A stretch of 64,000 nucleotides of DNA from Grimontia sedimenti. Lineage in GTDB: Bacteria; Pseudomonadota; Gammaproteobacteria; Enterobacterales; Vibrionaceae. The stretch is taken from contig NZ_JAALDL010000007.1 in NCBI RefSeq assembly GCF_011045095.1, positions 62,001-126,000 of the forward strand, given 5' to 3'. Below, one piece after another: positions 10,696-22,068 of the stretch. How positions within the stretch are numbered: position 1 is the first letter of the stretch; each line of letters begins with the position of its first letter. The notes beneath the pieces are model-generated. The model saw only the letters and a list, made by a program, of their open reading frames with translations. It did no database searches and was not told where the DNA came from. Made by a program: the position numbers and the translations under genes.

Positions 10696-12636
10696 TTACA
10701 GTACCAGACGGCGAATGTCTGACAGACACTCGTTCAGGTAAGTAATGAAACGTGCACCGTCTGCACCATCGATCACTCGGTGATCATACGATAGAGACAA
10801 TGGCAGCTGCAGGCGAGGCGCAAATTCTTTGCCGTTCCATACAGGTTTCATTTCTGACTTAGACACACCCAGGATTGCAACTTCAGGTGCATTCACGATT
10901 GGCGTGAATGCAGTACCACCGATGCCACCCAGGCTGGAAATAGTGAAACAGCCACCTTGCATGTCAGCTGCAGTCAGCTTGCCAGCACGTGCTTTCTTCG
11001 ATACTTCCATCAGCTCAGAAGACAGCTCATAGATACCTTTCTTGTTCACATCTTTGAAGACAGGAACAACAAGGCCATTTGGCGTGTCTACTGCGATACC
11101 AACGTTAACGAATTTCTTCAGGATCAGGCTCTCACCGTCTTCAGACAGCGAAGAGTTGAACGTTGGGAATGCTTCCAGCGCTTTCGCAACAGCTTTCATG
11201 ATGAACACCAGTGGGGTGATCTTCATGCCAGTGTCTTTCTTCGCTTCGATAGCATTTTGTTCTTTACGGAATGCTTCCAGCTCAGTGATGTCAGCGTTGT
11301 CCCACTGAGTCACGTGAGGGATCATTACCCAGTTACGGTGCAGGTTCGCGCCAGAAATCTTCTTGATGCGAGAAAGAGGTTGAACCTCAGTTTCACCGAA
11401 CTTGCTGAAATCAACTTTCGGCCAAGGCAGAAGACCCAATGCTGCGCCGTCACCCTTACCAGAAGCAGAAGCCGCCGCACCAGATTCAAGACGCTTGAGC
11501 GCTTCTTTCACATAGTTCTGAACGTCTTCTTTCAGGATACGGCTCTTACGGCCAGTACCTTTCACTTTCGACAGGTTAACGCCAAACTCACGAGCCAGGC
11601 GACGAACAACTGGAGACGCGTGAGCGTACTCGTTGTTTTCCTGGAAGTCGCCAGTTGCTGCTGGCGCAGAAGCTGCTGCAGGTGCCGCCGCAGGAGCTGG
11701 AGCCGCTGCAGGAGCAGATGCTGCTGGTGCCGCCGCTGCTGCAGGTGCAGCACCTGCCACCGGAGTGCCGGCCACTTCAAACACCATGATCAGCGAGCCA
11801 GTAGACACTTTGTCGCCTGCTGCTACTTTGATTTCTTTCAGTACGCCTGCGAATGGTGCAGGAACTTCCATAGAAGCCTTGTCACCTTCAACAGTGATCA
11901 GTGACTGCTCTTCTTCGATGCTGTCGCCGATTGCTACCATGATTTCGGTCACTTCGACTTCGTCACCACCGATATCTGGTACGTGAACTTCTTTAACGCT
12001 GGCAGCCATCGATGCGCCGGCTACTGGTGCAGCTGCAGGAGCTTCTGCTGCTGGAGCCGCGGCAACTGGTGCTGCGCCTGAACCTGCAGTCTCGAAAATC
12101 ATGATCAGAGAGCCGGTAGACACTTTGTCACCCGCTGCCACTTTGATTTCTTTCAGAACACCAGCGAAAGGAGCTGGTACTTCCATTGATGCTTTGTCGC
12201 CTTCAACAGTGATCAGAGATTGCTCTTCTTCAATGCTGTCGCCAACCGCTACCATGATTTCAGTGACTTCTACTTCGTCGCCACCGATATCTGGTACGTG
12301 AACTTCTTTCAGTTCAGCCGCTGCTGCTGGAGCAGGTGCCGCTGCTGGAGCGGCTTCTGCTGCAGGAGCAGGTGCAGCTTCAGCTGCACCCTCGGCAGGG
12401 GAGCCTGCCTCTTCGAAAATCATGATCAGAGAACCGGTAGAAACCTTGTCGCCTTCCGCGATTTTGATTTCTTTAACCACACCGGCCTGTGATGCAGGTA
12501 CTTCCATCGACGCCTTGTCACCTTCAACGGTGATCAGCGACTGCTCTTCTTCAACTTTGTCACCAACGCTAACGAGGATCTCAGTAACTTCAACCTCATC
12601 GGCACCGATGTCTGGTACGTTAATTTCGATTGCCAT
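10696..12636 (-). CDS. aceF: Dihydrolipoyllysine-residue acetyltransferase (E2 of pyruvate dehydrogenase), three lipoyl domains
   Basis: Core E2 subunit of the pyruvate dehydrogenase complex; it transfers the acetyl group from lipoamide to CoA. The protein has 646 residues. There are three lipoyl domains with GDKASMEVP motifs (lipoylated Lys41, Lys148 and Lys253). They are joined by long Ala/Pro-rich flexible linkers. The peripheral-subunit-binding domain is at about 336-376, and the catalytic domain runs from about 405 to the end, with active-site YDHRVIDG (His619). Lipoyl domains 2 and 3 are nearly identical. The three-lipoyl design matches the E. coli type. The gene follows aceE by 14 bases in the same operon. 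Confidence 0.98.
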   Translation of the reverse strand: MAIEINVPDIGADEVEVTEILVSVGDKVEEEQSLITVEGDKASMEVPASQAGVVKEIKIAEGDKVSTGSLIMIFEEAGSPAEGAAEAAPAPAAEAAPAAAPAPAAAAELKEVHVPDIGGDEVEVTEIMVAVGDSIEEEQSLITVEGDKASMEVPAPFAGVLKEIKVAAGDKVSTGSLIMIFETAGSGAAPVAAAPAAEAPAAAPVAGASMAASVKEVHVPDIGGDEVEVTEIMVAIGDSIEEEQSLITVEGDKASMEVPAPFAGVLKEIKVAAGDKVSTGSLIMVFEVAGTPVAGAAPAAAAAPAASAPAAAPAPAAAPAAASAPAATGDFQENNEYAHASPVVRRLAREFGVNLSKVKGTGRKSRILKEDVQNYVKEALKRLESGAAASASGKGDGAALGLLPWPKVDFSKFGETEVQPLSRIKKISGANLHRNWVMIPHVTQWDNADITELEAFRKEQNAIEAKKDTGMKITPLVFIMKAVAKALEAFPTFNSSLSEDGESLILKKFVNVGIAVDTPNGLVVPVFKDVNKKGIYELSSELMEVSKKARAGKLTAADMQGGCFTISSLGGIGGTAFTPIVNAPEVAILGVSKSEMKPVWNGKEFAPRLQLPLSLSYDHRVIDGADGARFITYLNECLSDIRRLVL

Positions 12637-12650
12637 TTGATATATGCCTC

Positions 12651-15317
12651 TTACGCGTACAGTGGGTTCACTTTCTGAGTGTCGATACCGAACTTCTCAA
12701 TGGCTTCAACAACCACTGATTTCTCGATGTCACCACGCTTCGCCAGTTCAGTCAGCGCAGCAACGACTACGTAGCCAGCGTTAACTTCGAAGTGACGACG
12801 CAGGTTCTCACGGCTGTCTGAACGACCGAAGCCATCAGTACCCAGCACGCGGTAAGACTCAGCAGGAATGAACGCACGAACTTGGTCCGCGTAGTTCTTC
12901 ATGTAGTCAGTCGCAACGATAGCAGGCTCAGTACCCATCACTTGTGCAATGTATGGGACTTGCGCGTCTGCCATTGGGTTCAGCATGTTCTGACGATCAC
13001 ACGCCTGGCCATCACGTGCCAGTTCGTTGAAAGACGTCACGCTGAATACGTCAGATGCGATGCCGTAATCTTTGCTCAGGATGTCAGCCGCTGCACGTAC
13101 TTCGTTCAGAATGGTGCCAGAGCCCATCAGCTGAACTTTCGCTTTGTCACCCGCATAAGCTTCCAGCTTGTAGATACCCTTACGGATACCTTCTTCAGCG
13201 CCTTCTGGCATTGCTGGCTGCGCGTAGTTTTCGTTCATCAGCGTCAGGTAGTAGAACACGTTCTCTTGCTCTGGACCGTACATGCGACGGATACCATCTT
13301 GCATGATCACTGCAACTTCGTAAGCGAAAGTTGGGTCGTAAGAGATACAGTTAGGTACCGTACCCGCCATGATGTGAGAGTGACCATCTTCGTGCTGAAG
13401 ACCTTCACCGTTCAGCGTTGTACGACCTGCAGTTGCACCCAGCAGGAAACCACGTGCTTGTTGGTCGCCAGCCATCCACGCCATGTCGCCAACACGTTGG
13501 AAGCCGAACATTGAGTAGTAGATGTAGAACGGGATCATTGGCAGATCGTTGGTGCTGTATGACGTTGCCGCAGCAACCCATGAAGACATTGCACCCAGTT
13601 CGTTGATACCTTCTTGCAGTACCTGACCTGAGGTCGCTTCTTTGTAGTAAGAAACGATGTCACGGTCTTGTGGGGTGTAGTTCTGGCCGTGCGGGTTGTA
13701 GATACCGATTTGACGGAACAGACCTTCCATACCAAAGGTACGCGCTTCGTCCGCAATAATTGGAACGATGTTTTTACCCACGCCTTTGTCTTTCAGCAGC
13801 ACATTCAGTGCACGTACGAAAGCCATGGTGGTAGAGATGTCACGCTTCTGCTCTTCCAACAGAGGTTGGAACGCGTCCAGCTGTGGCAGAGTCAGTTCTT
13901 CAGTGAAGTTAGGCAGACGCTTAGGCGTGTAGCCTTTCAGCGCTTGACGACGAGCGTGCAGGTACTGGTGCTCCGCTGAACCTTCTTCCAGTTTCAGGTA
14001 AGGCAGTGCAGCAACGTCTTCGTCAGACAGCAGGTCTTGCAGACCCAGGCGGTCACGCAGGTGCAGAACATGGGTCATATCCATCTTCTTAACCTGGTGC
14101 GCAATGTTCTTACCTTCAGCCGCTTCACCCATGCCGTAACCTTTAACGGTCTTAGCCAGGATTACTGTTGGACGGTCTGAAGTTTCTTGTGCGCTCTTAA
14201 ATGCAGCGTACAGCTTCGACGGCTCGTGACCACCACGCTTCAGCGCGAAGATCTCTTCGTCAGTCATGTCAGCAACCAGTGCTGCAGTTTCTGGGTATTT
14301 GCCGAAGAAATGTTTACGAACGTAAGCACCGTCTTTTGCTTTGAACGTCTGGTAGTCACCGTCAACGGTTTCATTCATCAGTTGCAGCAGTTTACCAGTG
14401 GTGTCTTTCGCCAGCAGTTTGTCCCAACCGCTACCCCAAACAACCTTAACCACGTTCCAGCCAGCACCTTTGAACAGACCTTCCAGTTCTTGGATGATCT
14501 TGCCGTTACCCATTACTGGGCCGTCCAGACGCTGCAGGTTACAGTTGATCAGGAAGCACAGGTTATCCAGCTTCTCACGAGCTGCGAAAGAAATCGCGCC
14601 GCGTGATTCTGGCTCATCCATCTCACCATCACCCAGGAATGCGTATACGCGCTGGTTGGTAGTGTCTTTCAGACCACGACCGTTCAGGTACTTCAGGAAA
14701 CGAGCTTGGTAGATAGCAGAGATTGGACCCAGACCCATAGATACGGTTGGGAACTGCCAGAACTCAGGCATCAGTTTAGGGTGTGGGTAAGAAGAGATAC
14801 CTTTACCGTCTACTTCCTGACGGAAGTTATCCAGTTGCTCTTCAGTCAGACGACCTTCAACGAATGCACGCGAGTAGATACCCGGTGAGATGTGACCTTG
14901 GTAGTAAACCAGATCACCACCGTCCACCTCATTAGGTGCGCGGAAGAAATGGTTGAAACAGGTCTCGTAGAATGCAGCTGAAGATTGGAAAGACGCCATG
15001 TGGCCGCCCAGTTCCAGATCTTTCTTAGATGCGCGCAACACGATCATGATCGCGTTCCAACGAATGATAGAACGAATACGACGTTCCAGGTTTACATCAC
15101 CCGGGTATGCAGGCTCTTTGTCTGCTGGGATGGTATTCACATAGTTGGTGGTGATGCCAGTTGGCATATCAACACCGTCAAGGCGCGCCTTTTCCATAAC
15201 TTGCTCAAGCAGGAACTGGGCACGTTCTACACCTTCTTCACGAACGACTGATTCAAGAGCTGCTAGCCACTCTTGGGTCTCTAGTGCGTCCACGTCATTT
15301 TTCATGACTTCAGACAT
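12651..15317 (-). CDS. aceE: Pyruvate dehydrogenase E1 component (homodimeric)
   Basis: Thiamine diphosphate-dependent E1 that decarboxylates pyruvate and acetylates the lipoyl arms of AceF. The protein has 888 residues, the usual length for the homodimeric gammaproteobacterial enzyme. The ThDP motif [10 protein letters not shown] leads to NLQRLDGPV. The C-terminus VNPLYA matches the family (E. coli ends VNPRLA). It starts at an ATG at 15317 and is followed within 14 bases by aceF. The 97-base gap to pdhR upstream lets pdhR-aceEF be transcribed as one unit. Confidence 0.98.
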   Translation of the reverse strand: MSEVMKNDVDALETQEWLAALESVVREEGVERAQFLLEQVMEKARLDGVDMPTGITTNYVNTIPADKEPAYPGDVNLERRIRSIIRWNAIMIVLRASKKDLELGGHMASFQSSAAFYETCFNHFFRAPNEVDGGDLVYYQGHISPGIYSRAFVEGRLTEEQLDNFRQEVDGKGISSYPHPKLMPEFWQFPTVSMGLGPISAIYQARFLKYLNGRGLKDTTNQRVYAFLGDGEMDEPESRGAISFAAREKLDNLCFLINCNLQRLDGPVMGNGKIIQELEGLFKGAGWNVVKVVWGSGWDKLLAKDTTGKLLQLMNETVDGDYQTFKAKDGAYVRKHFFGKYPETAALVADMTDEEIFALKRGGHEPSKLYAAFKSAQETSDRPTVILAKTVKGYGMGEAAEGKNIAHQVKKMDMTHVLHLRDRLGLQDLLSDEDVAALPYLKLEEGSAEHQYLHARRQALKGYTPKRLPNFTEELTLPQLDAFQPLLEEQKRDISTTMAFVRALNVLLKDKGVGKNIVPIIADEARTFGMEGLFRQIGIYNPHGQNYTPQDRDIVSYYKEATSGQVLQEGINELGAMSSWVAAATSYSTNDLPMIPFYIYYSMFGFQRVGDMAWMAGDQQARGFLLGATAGRTTLNGEGLQHEDGHSHIMAGTVPNCISYDPTFAYEVAVIMQDGIRRMYGPEQENVFYYLTLMNENYAQPAMPEGAEEGIRKGIYKLEAYAGDKAKVQLMGSGTILNEVRAAADILSKDYGIASDVFSVTSFNELARDGQACDRQNMLNPMADAQVPYIAQVMGTEPAIVATDYMKNYADQVRAFIPAESYRVLGTDGFGRSDSRENLRRHFEVNAGYVVVAALTELAKRGDIEKSVVVEAIEKFGIDTQKVNPLYA

Positions 15318-15414
15318 GGCGATCTATCCTTTCGTTGATTGACTCGTACAAAACTAATGTTGTCGCAGCTGAAAAAAACGGTTCCTGACAACTCCTCAAA
15401 GCTGTCGGGATCCG

Positions 15415-16188
15415 CTATTCCAACTCGTCCTTGCGTTGCTGTATCCGGCGAAGAGAGCGTTCAATTCGACTTTCCTCACGGCCCAGATCCAGCAGGGTTT
15501 CCTCGATAAAGGCCAAATGTGCATGCGATGCCTGGCGGGCTTTTTCTGGCTCACCAGCAGTAATCGCCTGAACAATGTTGGCTCTGTGCTTGGTTACTTT
15601 CGCGACGACATCTTCACGTCGGTTCAGTAACTCAAAGTTCTGTAAAATGTTTTGCTCCAGCAATGGTGCCAGACTGCGCATAATATGCAGCAGAACCACG
15701 TTATGTGATGCCTCGGTAACGGCAATCAGGTATTTCATAACGGCGGCGGCTTCGGCTTTTAAATCACCAAGCTGCTGGGCTTCGCGAATGCTGTCGTGGC
15801 ACGCGCACACTCGCTTTAAATCTTCATCAGTTCCACGTAACGCAGCGAAATAGGAGGAGATACCTTCCAGCGCATGACGGGATTCCAGCAAATCAAGCTG
15901 GCTTTCAGGGTGGTCAGCCAGAAGGCCAATCAAAGGCTCGGAGAAACGCTGCCACAAGCGCTCACTCACAAAGGTGCCACCACCTTGTTTTCTATTAAGG
16001 AGTTTTTTGGCTTCTAATCGCTGAATTGCTTCTCGGACGGAGGGGCGGGAAACATCAAATTGCTTCGCCAACTCGCGCTCTGGCGGCAGTTTTTGCCCAG
16101 GCGAAAGGGTTCCTTCCAGAATTAGGCTTTCAAGCTCTTTCTCAATAACGTCAGATAGTTTGGGTTGACGAATCCGTTGTATAGCCAT
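15415..16188 (-). CDS. pdhR: Pyruvate dehydrogenase complex repressor (GntR/FadR family)
   Basis: Pyruvate-responsive transcriptional repressor of 257 residues. A winged-helix domain at about residues 8-75 ([10 protein letters not shown] then [13 protein letters not shown]) is followed by an all-helical FCD effector domain. In E. coli PdhR represses pdhR-aceEF-lpd and some respiratory genes, and pyruvate relieves repression. Here it is the first gene of the pdh locus. Two PdhR-type palindromes lie upstream at 16251-16272 and 16379-16394, which supports autoregulation. Confidence 0.95.
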   Translation of the reverse strand: MAIQRIRQPKLSDVIEKELESLILEGTLSPGQKLPPERELAKQFDVSRPSVREAIQRLEAKKLLNRKQGGGTFVSERLWQRFSEPLIGLLADHPESQLDLLESRHALEGISSYFAALRGTDEDLKRVCACHDSIREAQQLGDLKAEAAAVMKYLIAVTEASHNVVLLHIMRSLAPLLEQNILQNFELLNRREDVVAKVTKHRANIVQAITAGEPEKARQASHAHLAFIEETLLDLGREESRIERSLRRIQQRKDELE

Positions 16189-16250
16189 CGTTTTATTATT
16201 TATTTGGCGCCGGAGTTCCTGCGCGTCCTATCCCATTTCCTAGCCTTGTA

Positions 16251-16272
16251 AATTGGTAAGACCAATTACCAA
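16251..16272. promoter_or_regulatory. PdhR operator (nested palindromes)
   Basis: The palindrome AATTGGT-AAG-ACCAATT at 16251-16267 matches the E. coli PdhR consensus ATTGGTnnnACCAAT exactly. It overlaps a second palindrome, TTGGTAA-N6-TTACCAA, at 16253-16272. It is centred about 70 bases upstream of the pdhR start codon, in a position to block transcription. Binding is inferred from the match. Confidence 0.85.
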
Positions 16273-16378
16273 ACACATAAAAAGTTACCAGAATGCGGCT
16301 TTAGTGTCCACCGTAAACTTGATTTAAGTCATAGAAGTTACAATTAGATGTCGCGCATTTATTAATCAATGGAGATGT

Positions 16379-16394
16379 AATGGTCAGACCAATT
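16379..16394. promoter_or_regulatory. Second PdhR-type operator
   Basis: AATGGTCAGACCAATT contains the core TGGT-N3-ACCA of the PdhR site with one imperfect flank. It lies 112 bases from the upstream edge of the first site, between it and the 3' end of ampD. Two sites could allow cooperative binding or looping. This is a sequence match only. Confidence 0.65.
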
Positions 16395-16497
16395 ATTTTG
16401 GTCACGGTTGGAATTCTGTGCGCTCAGTCTCAAAGTCGTTTCAGGTGGTGTAGTAAATCGTCAACACACCTTTACGCACATTCCCCCACTTTTTGAC

Positions 16498-17040
16498 CTA
16501 GAGGAGCGCTTTAAACTTCTTCCAATGAAATGCCTGACCGGGGTCGGTTTTTCTTCCTGGTGCAATGTTCTCATGGCCAGTAATGTGCTCAGGGGTAATG
16601 GCGGGATAGTGCTGCATGATGGCGCGAGATACATCCGCTAATGAAACGTACTGTGCTTCTGTGTATGGCAAGTCATCGGTTCCTTCAAGCTCAATACCAA
16701 TCGAGAAATCATTGCACTGCTCACGGCCTTCAAATGAAGACACCCCAGCATGCCAAGCTCGTTGATTGAAAGGCACAAATTGCACCACCCTGCCATCACG
16801 TTTTATCAGGCAATGGGCTGAGACCTGAACATCTCGGATTTCATCAAAGAAGGGATGCGCTGTAGAAGTGAGTTTTCCCTGAAAGAAATCTTCGACATAG
16901 CTGCCTCCAAATTCCCCCGGCGGCAAGCTGATGTTATGTACAACCAATAGCGAAATATCGTCTTTAACCGGGCGCTCATTAAAGTGAGGTGAAGGAACAT
17001 AAGTGGCGCTGTCTAACAAATGATTGGTGATGGTTAACAT
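16498..17040 (-). CDS. ampD: 1,6-anhydro-N-acetylmuramyl-L-alanine amidase
   Basis: Cytoplasmic zinc amidase that removes the peptide from anhydro-muropeptides during cell-wall recycling. Its loss causes AmpC induction in species that have the AmpR system. The protein has 180 residues from the ATG at 17040. An in-frame TTG at 17055 would add five residues and is less likely. Zinc ligands fit His35 (in VVHNI), His156 (in TGHENI) and Asp166 (in RKTDPG), matching E. coli His34, His154 and Asp164. It is divergent from nadC, the ampD-nadC arrangement common in gammaproteobacteria. Confidence 0.96.
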   Translation of the reverse strand: MLTITNHLLDSATYVPSPHFNERPVKDDISLLVVHNISLPPGEFGGSYVEDFFQGKLTSTAHPFFDEIRDVQVSAHCLIKRDGRVVQFVPFNQRAWHAGVSSFEGREQCNDFSIGIELEGTDDLPYTEAQYVSLADVSRAIMQHYPAITPEHITGHENIAPGRKTDPGQAFHWKKFKALL

Positions 17041-17093
17041 TGAAAACTCGCCCAAAAAACAGCAAACAAGAAACAGGTCTTTGACTATTTTAA

Positions 17094-18152
<1,059 letters not shown>

Positions 18153-18180
18153 CTCATTAATATCAATCGACTAATTGATA

Positions 18181-18207
18181 AAAGCAGGCATAACGCCTGC
18201 TTTTTTA
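18181..18207 (+). terminator. Rho-independent terminator of nadC
   Basis: Stem AAAGCAGGC / GCCTGCTTT with a five-base loop, then a run of T, 28 bases after the nadC stop. Confidence 0.92.
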
Positions 18208-18368
18208 TTTCGCGCTTCACATTAAAGTAATTGATTAACAAGTCAATTACAGAAAAGACAATCCACCACTCGAAACCCGAATTTTATCTGCTGTTTTCCC
18301 CTCTCCATCCGCCGTATCTTGGAATCACTTTAAGCGCACATTTGCGTATATAAATTAATCGGAGAGTA

Positions 18369-18800
18369 ATGGATATGAAAAAGCAAAAGGGTTTTAGCTT
18401 AATTGAGCTTCTGATTGTGGTTGGGATTATTGGCATCATTACCGCCATTGCTGTCCCTGCTTACACATCACAAAAAGATAAATCAACAGCAACATCTGCA
18501 TTGGCATCTTTAAAAGGACTGTTGTCGGGCGCTGCAGTTGCTCTTGAAGAAGGGGACTCTATTGCCGATTATGTGACAGCTTTAGATGGGACCAACTCCA
18601 CGAAATATGAAATCAAAAATATTGGAACCATTGAAGATGCGACTGCAGACAAGGTGAATGGTATAAAAATCACCATCGCTCAGGGGGGTTATCAAGGCAA
18701 TGTGATAACTTACACACAAACTGGCACAATCTGGGCATGTGAGACAGATATAAAAGAGAGCGCCCTGTCTCTCCCTGGTTGTAAAGGTGCTGCAAACTAG
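18369..18800 (+). CDS. pilA: Type IV major pilin
   Basis: Type IVa pilin of 143 residues. The class-A leader KQKG/FSLIELLIVVGII shows the PilD cleavage site after Gly and the conserved Glu5 of the mature protein. A C-terminal cysteine pair (in WACETD and LPGCKG) forms the expected disulfide-bonded D-region. Two ATGs, at 18369 and 18375, share a GGAG ribosome site. The gene has its own terminator and is followed by pilB, pilC and pilD. In Vibrionaceae this pilus serves surface attachment and DNA uptake. The body is Ser/Thr/Ala rich and, as usual for pilins, diverges strongly outside the N-terminus. Confidence 0.95.
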   Translation: MDMKKQKGFSLIELLIVVGIIGIITAIAVPAYTSQKDKSTATSALASLKGLLSGAAVALEEGDSIADYVTALDGTNSTKYEIKNIGTIEDATADKVNGIKITIAQGGYQGNVITYTQTGTIWACETDIKESALSLPGCKGAAN

Positions 18801-18816
18801 AGCTAACTCTAATACT

Positions 18817-18851
18817 AAGGATTCGCTTCATTAAGATGCGAATCCTTTTTT
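18817..18851 (+). terminator. Rho-independent terminator of pilA
   Basis: Perfect 10-base stem AAGGATTCGC / GCGAATCCTT with an 11-base loop and a following T run, 16 bases after the pilA stop. It would keep pilin mRNA abundant and separate from pilBCD. Confidence 0.92.
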
Positions 18852-18979
18852 ATGTTGAACTTGCTCGCAATTAATTATCTTTGATTTACCTTCATTTTTA
18901 TTATCAACCATTTCATCACAAATTCTTTTCTTATTAGCGGTTTGACTTTAATAAAAAGGCTTAGCCAGCGTTGGATAAT

Positions 18980-20677
18980 ATGAAATCAAACCTGTTAAAT
19001 ATTCTAATAAAGCAAGGACTCATATCAGAGCGACAGGCTGCTAAAGTTCTAGAGCAGCAAAATTCCGATGCCGACAGCATCACGGAACTACTTATCTCTT
19101 CAAACACCTTATCTGCTGACTCAATAGCGACTTTTTTGAGCAACTACCTAAACGAACCAATCGTTGACATTTATAGCTATGAATACCAGCAAACAAGCGA
19201 AAAGATAGGGCAAAAGAATCTGTTCTTATCAAAGAGCGCACTCCCTCTTGAAGTGAGTGCTGACAAACTAGTATTGGCTGTAAGCGACCCACTTGATTTT
19301 CTCACTCATGATGAAATTAGTTTTGCTACTAATCTCAAAGTCAAACCAGTCATAGCAGACCATCACCAACTCATGGGCGCTATACGAAAGCTTTATGGGA
19401 GGAGTGTTTCTCGAAGCTCAATGGGATACCAATCCAATGTATCCAACTCTGAGCTCGCTGAGTTAGCAAACGTTGATGGGGCTAATGATGACAATGACCT
19501 ATTTTCTGATGACGCGCCAGTTAGCAGATTCATACAACAGGTCCTTCTAGACGCGATAGGAAAACACGCATCTGATATCCACTTTGAACCTTTTGAGCAA
19601 AGCTATCAAATCCGCTTCCGTTTGGACGGTATTTTGCAAACCCACAGCACACCACCAGCAGGTATTTCTCGCCGTCTTTCGACCAGATTAAAAATCATCG
19701 CCAAGTTGAACATCGCAGAGCGCCGACTCCCGCAAGACGGACGGATTAAGCTGAACCTTTCCGAAGAAAAGTCCATCGATATGCGGGTTTCCACTCTGCC
19801 AACGCTCTGGGGCGAAAAGGTGGTGCTGCGGATTTTGGATGGTGGCAGTGTCGCGCTGGATATCGACTCTCTCGGTTATAACCCGCAACAAAAACAAGAT
19901 TATCTGAATGCGCTGAATCGCCCACAAGGGATGATCTTGATGACAGGCCCCACGGGAAGCGGTAAGACCGTTTCTTTGTATACCGGTCTGAAGTATCTCA
20001 ATACCGCTGATCGTAATATCTCTACCGCCGAGGACCCAGTTGAGATCAATCTTCCCGGCATTAATCAGGTCAACATCAACAACGATATTGGGTTGGATTT
20101 TGCTAAGGCACTACGCGCGTTTCTACGTCAGGATCCAGATGTGGTGATGGTCGGCGAGATCCGTGATTTGGAAACTGCAGAAATCGGTATCAAGGCTGCA
20201 CAAACCGGTCACCTGGTGTTGTCTACTCTCCACACTAACTCAGCAGCGGAAAGCGTTACCCGTTTGGCAAACATGGGTGTTGCCGCCTACAACCTGGCTG
20301 CTTCACTCACCTTGATTATTGCACAGCGCTTAGGGCGTCGACTTTGCCCACATTGCAAAGTGCCGCATGATGTTGATGATCATCATCTGACAGCCTTGAC
20401 CCAACACTATCCTTCACTTAAGCCAGAGCTGGTTTATCAAGCCTCACCGGAAGGGTGCGATCATTGCAACCATGGCTATCTAGGTCGCGTCGGTATTTAC
20501 GAAGTGATGCCAGTCAGCAGAGATTTGGCAGAAGCCATTGGTAACGGTGCATCAGCTTCCCGCATAGAAACCCTTGCCATGGGCAATGGCATGTTAACGC
20601 TCCAATTATCTGGTATTGAAAAACTCAATGAAGGCGTCACCAGCCTTGCAGAACTGCAACGCGTGATCAGTCTGTAA
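18980..20677 (+). CDS. pilB: Type IV pilus assembly ATPase
   Basis: Hexameric cytoplasmic ATPase that drives pilus extension, 565 residues from the ATG at 18980. A TTG at 18971 would add three residues. It has an N-terminal MshEN/T2SSE-N domain and a central ATPase. Walker A is TGPTGSGKT, Walker B is VVMVGEIRD, and the histidine-box region is LSTLHTNSAAES. Four zinc-ligand cysteines are in CPHC and CDHC near the C-terminus. The ribosome site is weak. The first 160 codons are visibly more A+T rich than the ATPase part, as is pilA. It is followed by pilC after 11 bases. Confidence 0.96.
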   Translation: MKSNLLNILIKQGLISERQAAKVLEQQNSDADSITELLISSNTLSADSIATFLSNYLNEPIVDIYSYEYQQTSEKIGQKNLFLSKSALPLEVSADKLVLAVSDPLDFLTHDEISFATNLKVKPVIADHHQLMGAIRKLYGRSVSRSSMGYQSNVSNSELAELANVDGANDDNDLFSDDAPVSRFIQQVLLDAIGKHASDIHFEPFEQSYQIRFRLDGILQTHSTPPAGISRRLSTRLKIIAKLNIAERRLPQDGRIKLNLSEEKSIDMRVSTLPTLWGEKVVLRILDGGSVALDIDSLGYNPQQKQDYLNALNRPQGMILMTGPTGSGKTVSLYTGLKYLNTADRNISTAEDPVEINLPGINQVNINNDIGLDFAKALRAFLRQDPDVVMVGEIRDLETAEIGIKAAQTGHLVLSTLHTNSAAESVTRLANMGVAAYNLAASLTLIIAQRLGRRLCPHCKVPHDVDDHHLTALTQHYPSLKPELVYQASPEGCDHCNHGYLGRVGIYEVMPVSRDLAEAIGNGASASRIETLAMGNGMLTLQLSGIEKLNEGVTSLAELQRVISL

Positions 20678-20688
20678 AAGGAATTATC

Positions 20689-21909
20689 ATGGCAACCAGT
20701 CCCAATAAACTTTTCTCTTATCAGTGGCGCGGCGTCACCTCCAAAGGCGCCAAAGTAAAAGGCCAGACACTGGCATTCTCAGAGCAAGAAGCTAGGCAAT
20801 CCCTCCAGGGACAACACATCCGCTTGGAGAAAATTAAAAAACGTTCGCCGTCCTCTTGGGTTCGCCGCAGAAACTCTGCGACGGCTAAAGATATCACCCT
20901 CTTCTCACGCCAGATGGCTACCATGCTGGAAGCAGGCGTGCCGCTGGGAGAAACACTAAAGCTGTTAAAAGCCAGCGCAAAGAAAGCGGAGATGAAGCTG
21001 ATCATCGGCCAGATATACAGTCATATAGAAGCAGGCTCCTCACTGGCGCAATCAATGAAAGCCAGCTCTCCATTGTTTGACCAATTCTACTGCGATTTGG
21101 TTGCCACAGGTGAGCAAACTGGTCGACTGGAACAAATCTTTGCGCGCATCTGTGTATATCGTGAAAAAAGTGAGGAAACAAGGGCGAAAGTGATCAAAGC
21201 AATGATTTATCCCACTATCGTTTGCATGATTGCAGTATTGGTAACAGTTGGCATGTTGATTTTTGTTATCCCCACTTTCAAAGAAATTTTCACTTCTTTT
21301 GGTGCCGAATTACCTTGGTTCACCCAGAAGGTACTAGGTATTTCTGATGCCATACAAGCCTATGGGATATACATGCTGTTGGTGACGATAGTTCTTATTG
21401 CGGCATTCAAAGTCTGCATCAACAAGAGTTACAGTTTCAGACTAAAAATGAGCAAGTTCACCCTACATATTCCTATTGTTGGGGACGTACTAACAAAAGC
21501 CACTATTTCACGCTTTACCCGGACGCTAGCCACCACCTTCAGTGCTGGCATTCCTTTGCTCAATGGGTTATCTGCAGCAGGTAAAACGGCCAACAATACT
21601 CACTACAAAAAGGTTATTGAGGAGGTGCATAAGCAAACTGCTGGAGGTCGTCCTCTACATCGATCTATAAAGGAAACTGGCGCGTTCCCGGACATGATGA
21701 CTCAGATGGTGATGATTGGGGAAGAATCTGGTGCACTGGATGACATGCTTAACAAGGTAGCTGGCATTTACGAGGCCGACGTGGATAACACAGTCGACAA
21801 TCTCGGAAAAATCCTCGAGCCAATGATAATTGTTACGTTAGGAGTGGTTATAGGCTCACTGGTCGTTGCAATGTACCTACCAATGTTCAACCTAATGGGC
21901 ATTATCTAA
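20689..21909 (+). CDS. pilC: Type IV pilus inner-membrane platform protein
   Basis: Polytopic inner-membrane protein of 406 residues that links PilB to the pilin pool during assembly. It has two repeated T2SSF domains (for example FSRQMATMLEAGVPL near residue 70 and FTRTLATTFSAGIPL in the second half). Three hydrophobic segments are visible, including a C-terminal one in IIVTLGVVIGSLVVAMYLP. It is co-transcribed with pilB. The last third is more A+T rich than the first. Confidence 0.96.
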   Translation: MATSPNKLFSYQWRGVTSKGAKVKGQTLAFSEQEARQSLQGQHIRLEKIKKRSPSSWVRRRNSATAKDITLFSRQMATMLEAGVPLGETLKLLKASAKKAEMKLIIGQIYSHIEAGSSLAQSMKASSPLFDQFYCDLVATGEQTGRLEQIFARICVYREKSEETRAKVIKAMIYPTIVCMIAVLVTVGMLIFVIPTFKEIFTSFGAELPWFTQKVLGISDAIQAYGIYMLLVTIVLIAAFKVCINKSYSFRLKMSKFTLHIPIVGDVLTKATISRFTRTLATTFSAGIPLLNGLSAAGKTANNTHYKKVIEEVHKQTAGGRPLHRSIKETGAFPDMMTQMVMIGEESGALDDMLNKVAGIYEADVDNTVDNLGKILEPMIIVTLGVVIGSLVVAMYLPMFNLMGII

Positions 21910-21992
21910 TAATTAACTAATAGACTTACTAACAGTGCCGCTAACTGCTTCATTTTACATGGAGCGAAGCGGCACAAGTCGTTATCATACCC

Positions 21993-22043
21993 AGGGTCTG
22001 TTGACCTTTGATGATGGTCAACCACCAAAGTTCAACAGACCCT
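21993..22043. repeat. Inverted repeat with 18-base arms between pilC and pilD
   Basis: The left arm AGGGTCTGTTGACCTTTG (21993-22010) pairs with the right arm CAAAGTTCAACAGACCCT (22026-22043) with one mismatch around a 15-base loop. There is no T run, so it is not a classical terminator. The first 12 bases of the left side, with the preceding CC (CCCAGGGTCTGT), recur once inside the first codons of pilD near 22088. It could be a miniature element or insertion-sequence remnant, an mRNA structure, or a protein-binding site. No target-site duplication is clear. Confidence 0.75.
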
Positions 22044-22068
22044 ACCACCGTTTACACAGGATTGATTG

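Larger units (their letters stand above)
16189..16497. other. pdhR upstream regulatory region
   Basis: A 309-base gene-free region between the pdhR start and the ampD stop. It contains the two PdhR-type operators listed separately and must contain the pdhR promoter. I could not fix the -35 and -10 boxes. I see no small gene in it. Confidence 0.6.

Noticed and set aside
10957-11904. 315-codon ORF on the plus strand opposite aceF
   Set aside because: It is the antisense of the Ala/Pro-rich linkers and catalytic domain, is Cys/Arg rich, has no family resemblance and no ribosome site.
12882-13514. 210-codon plus-strand ORF opposite aceE
   Set aside because: Antisense shadow; the aceE frame is intact and conserved.
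21993-22043. Rho-independent terminator of pilC
   Set aside because: The stem is long and there is no T run on either side; listed as an inverted repeat instead.
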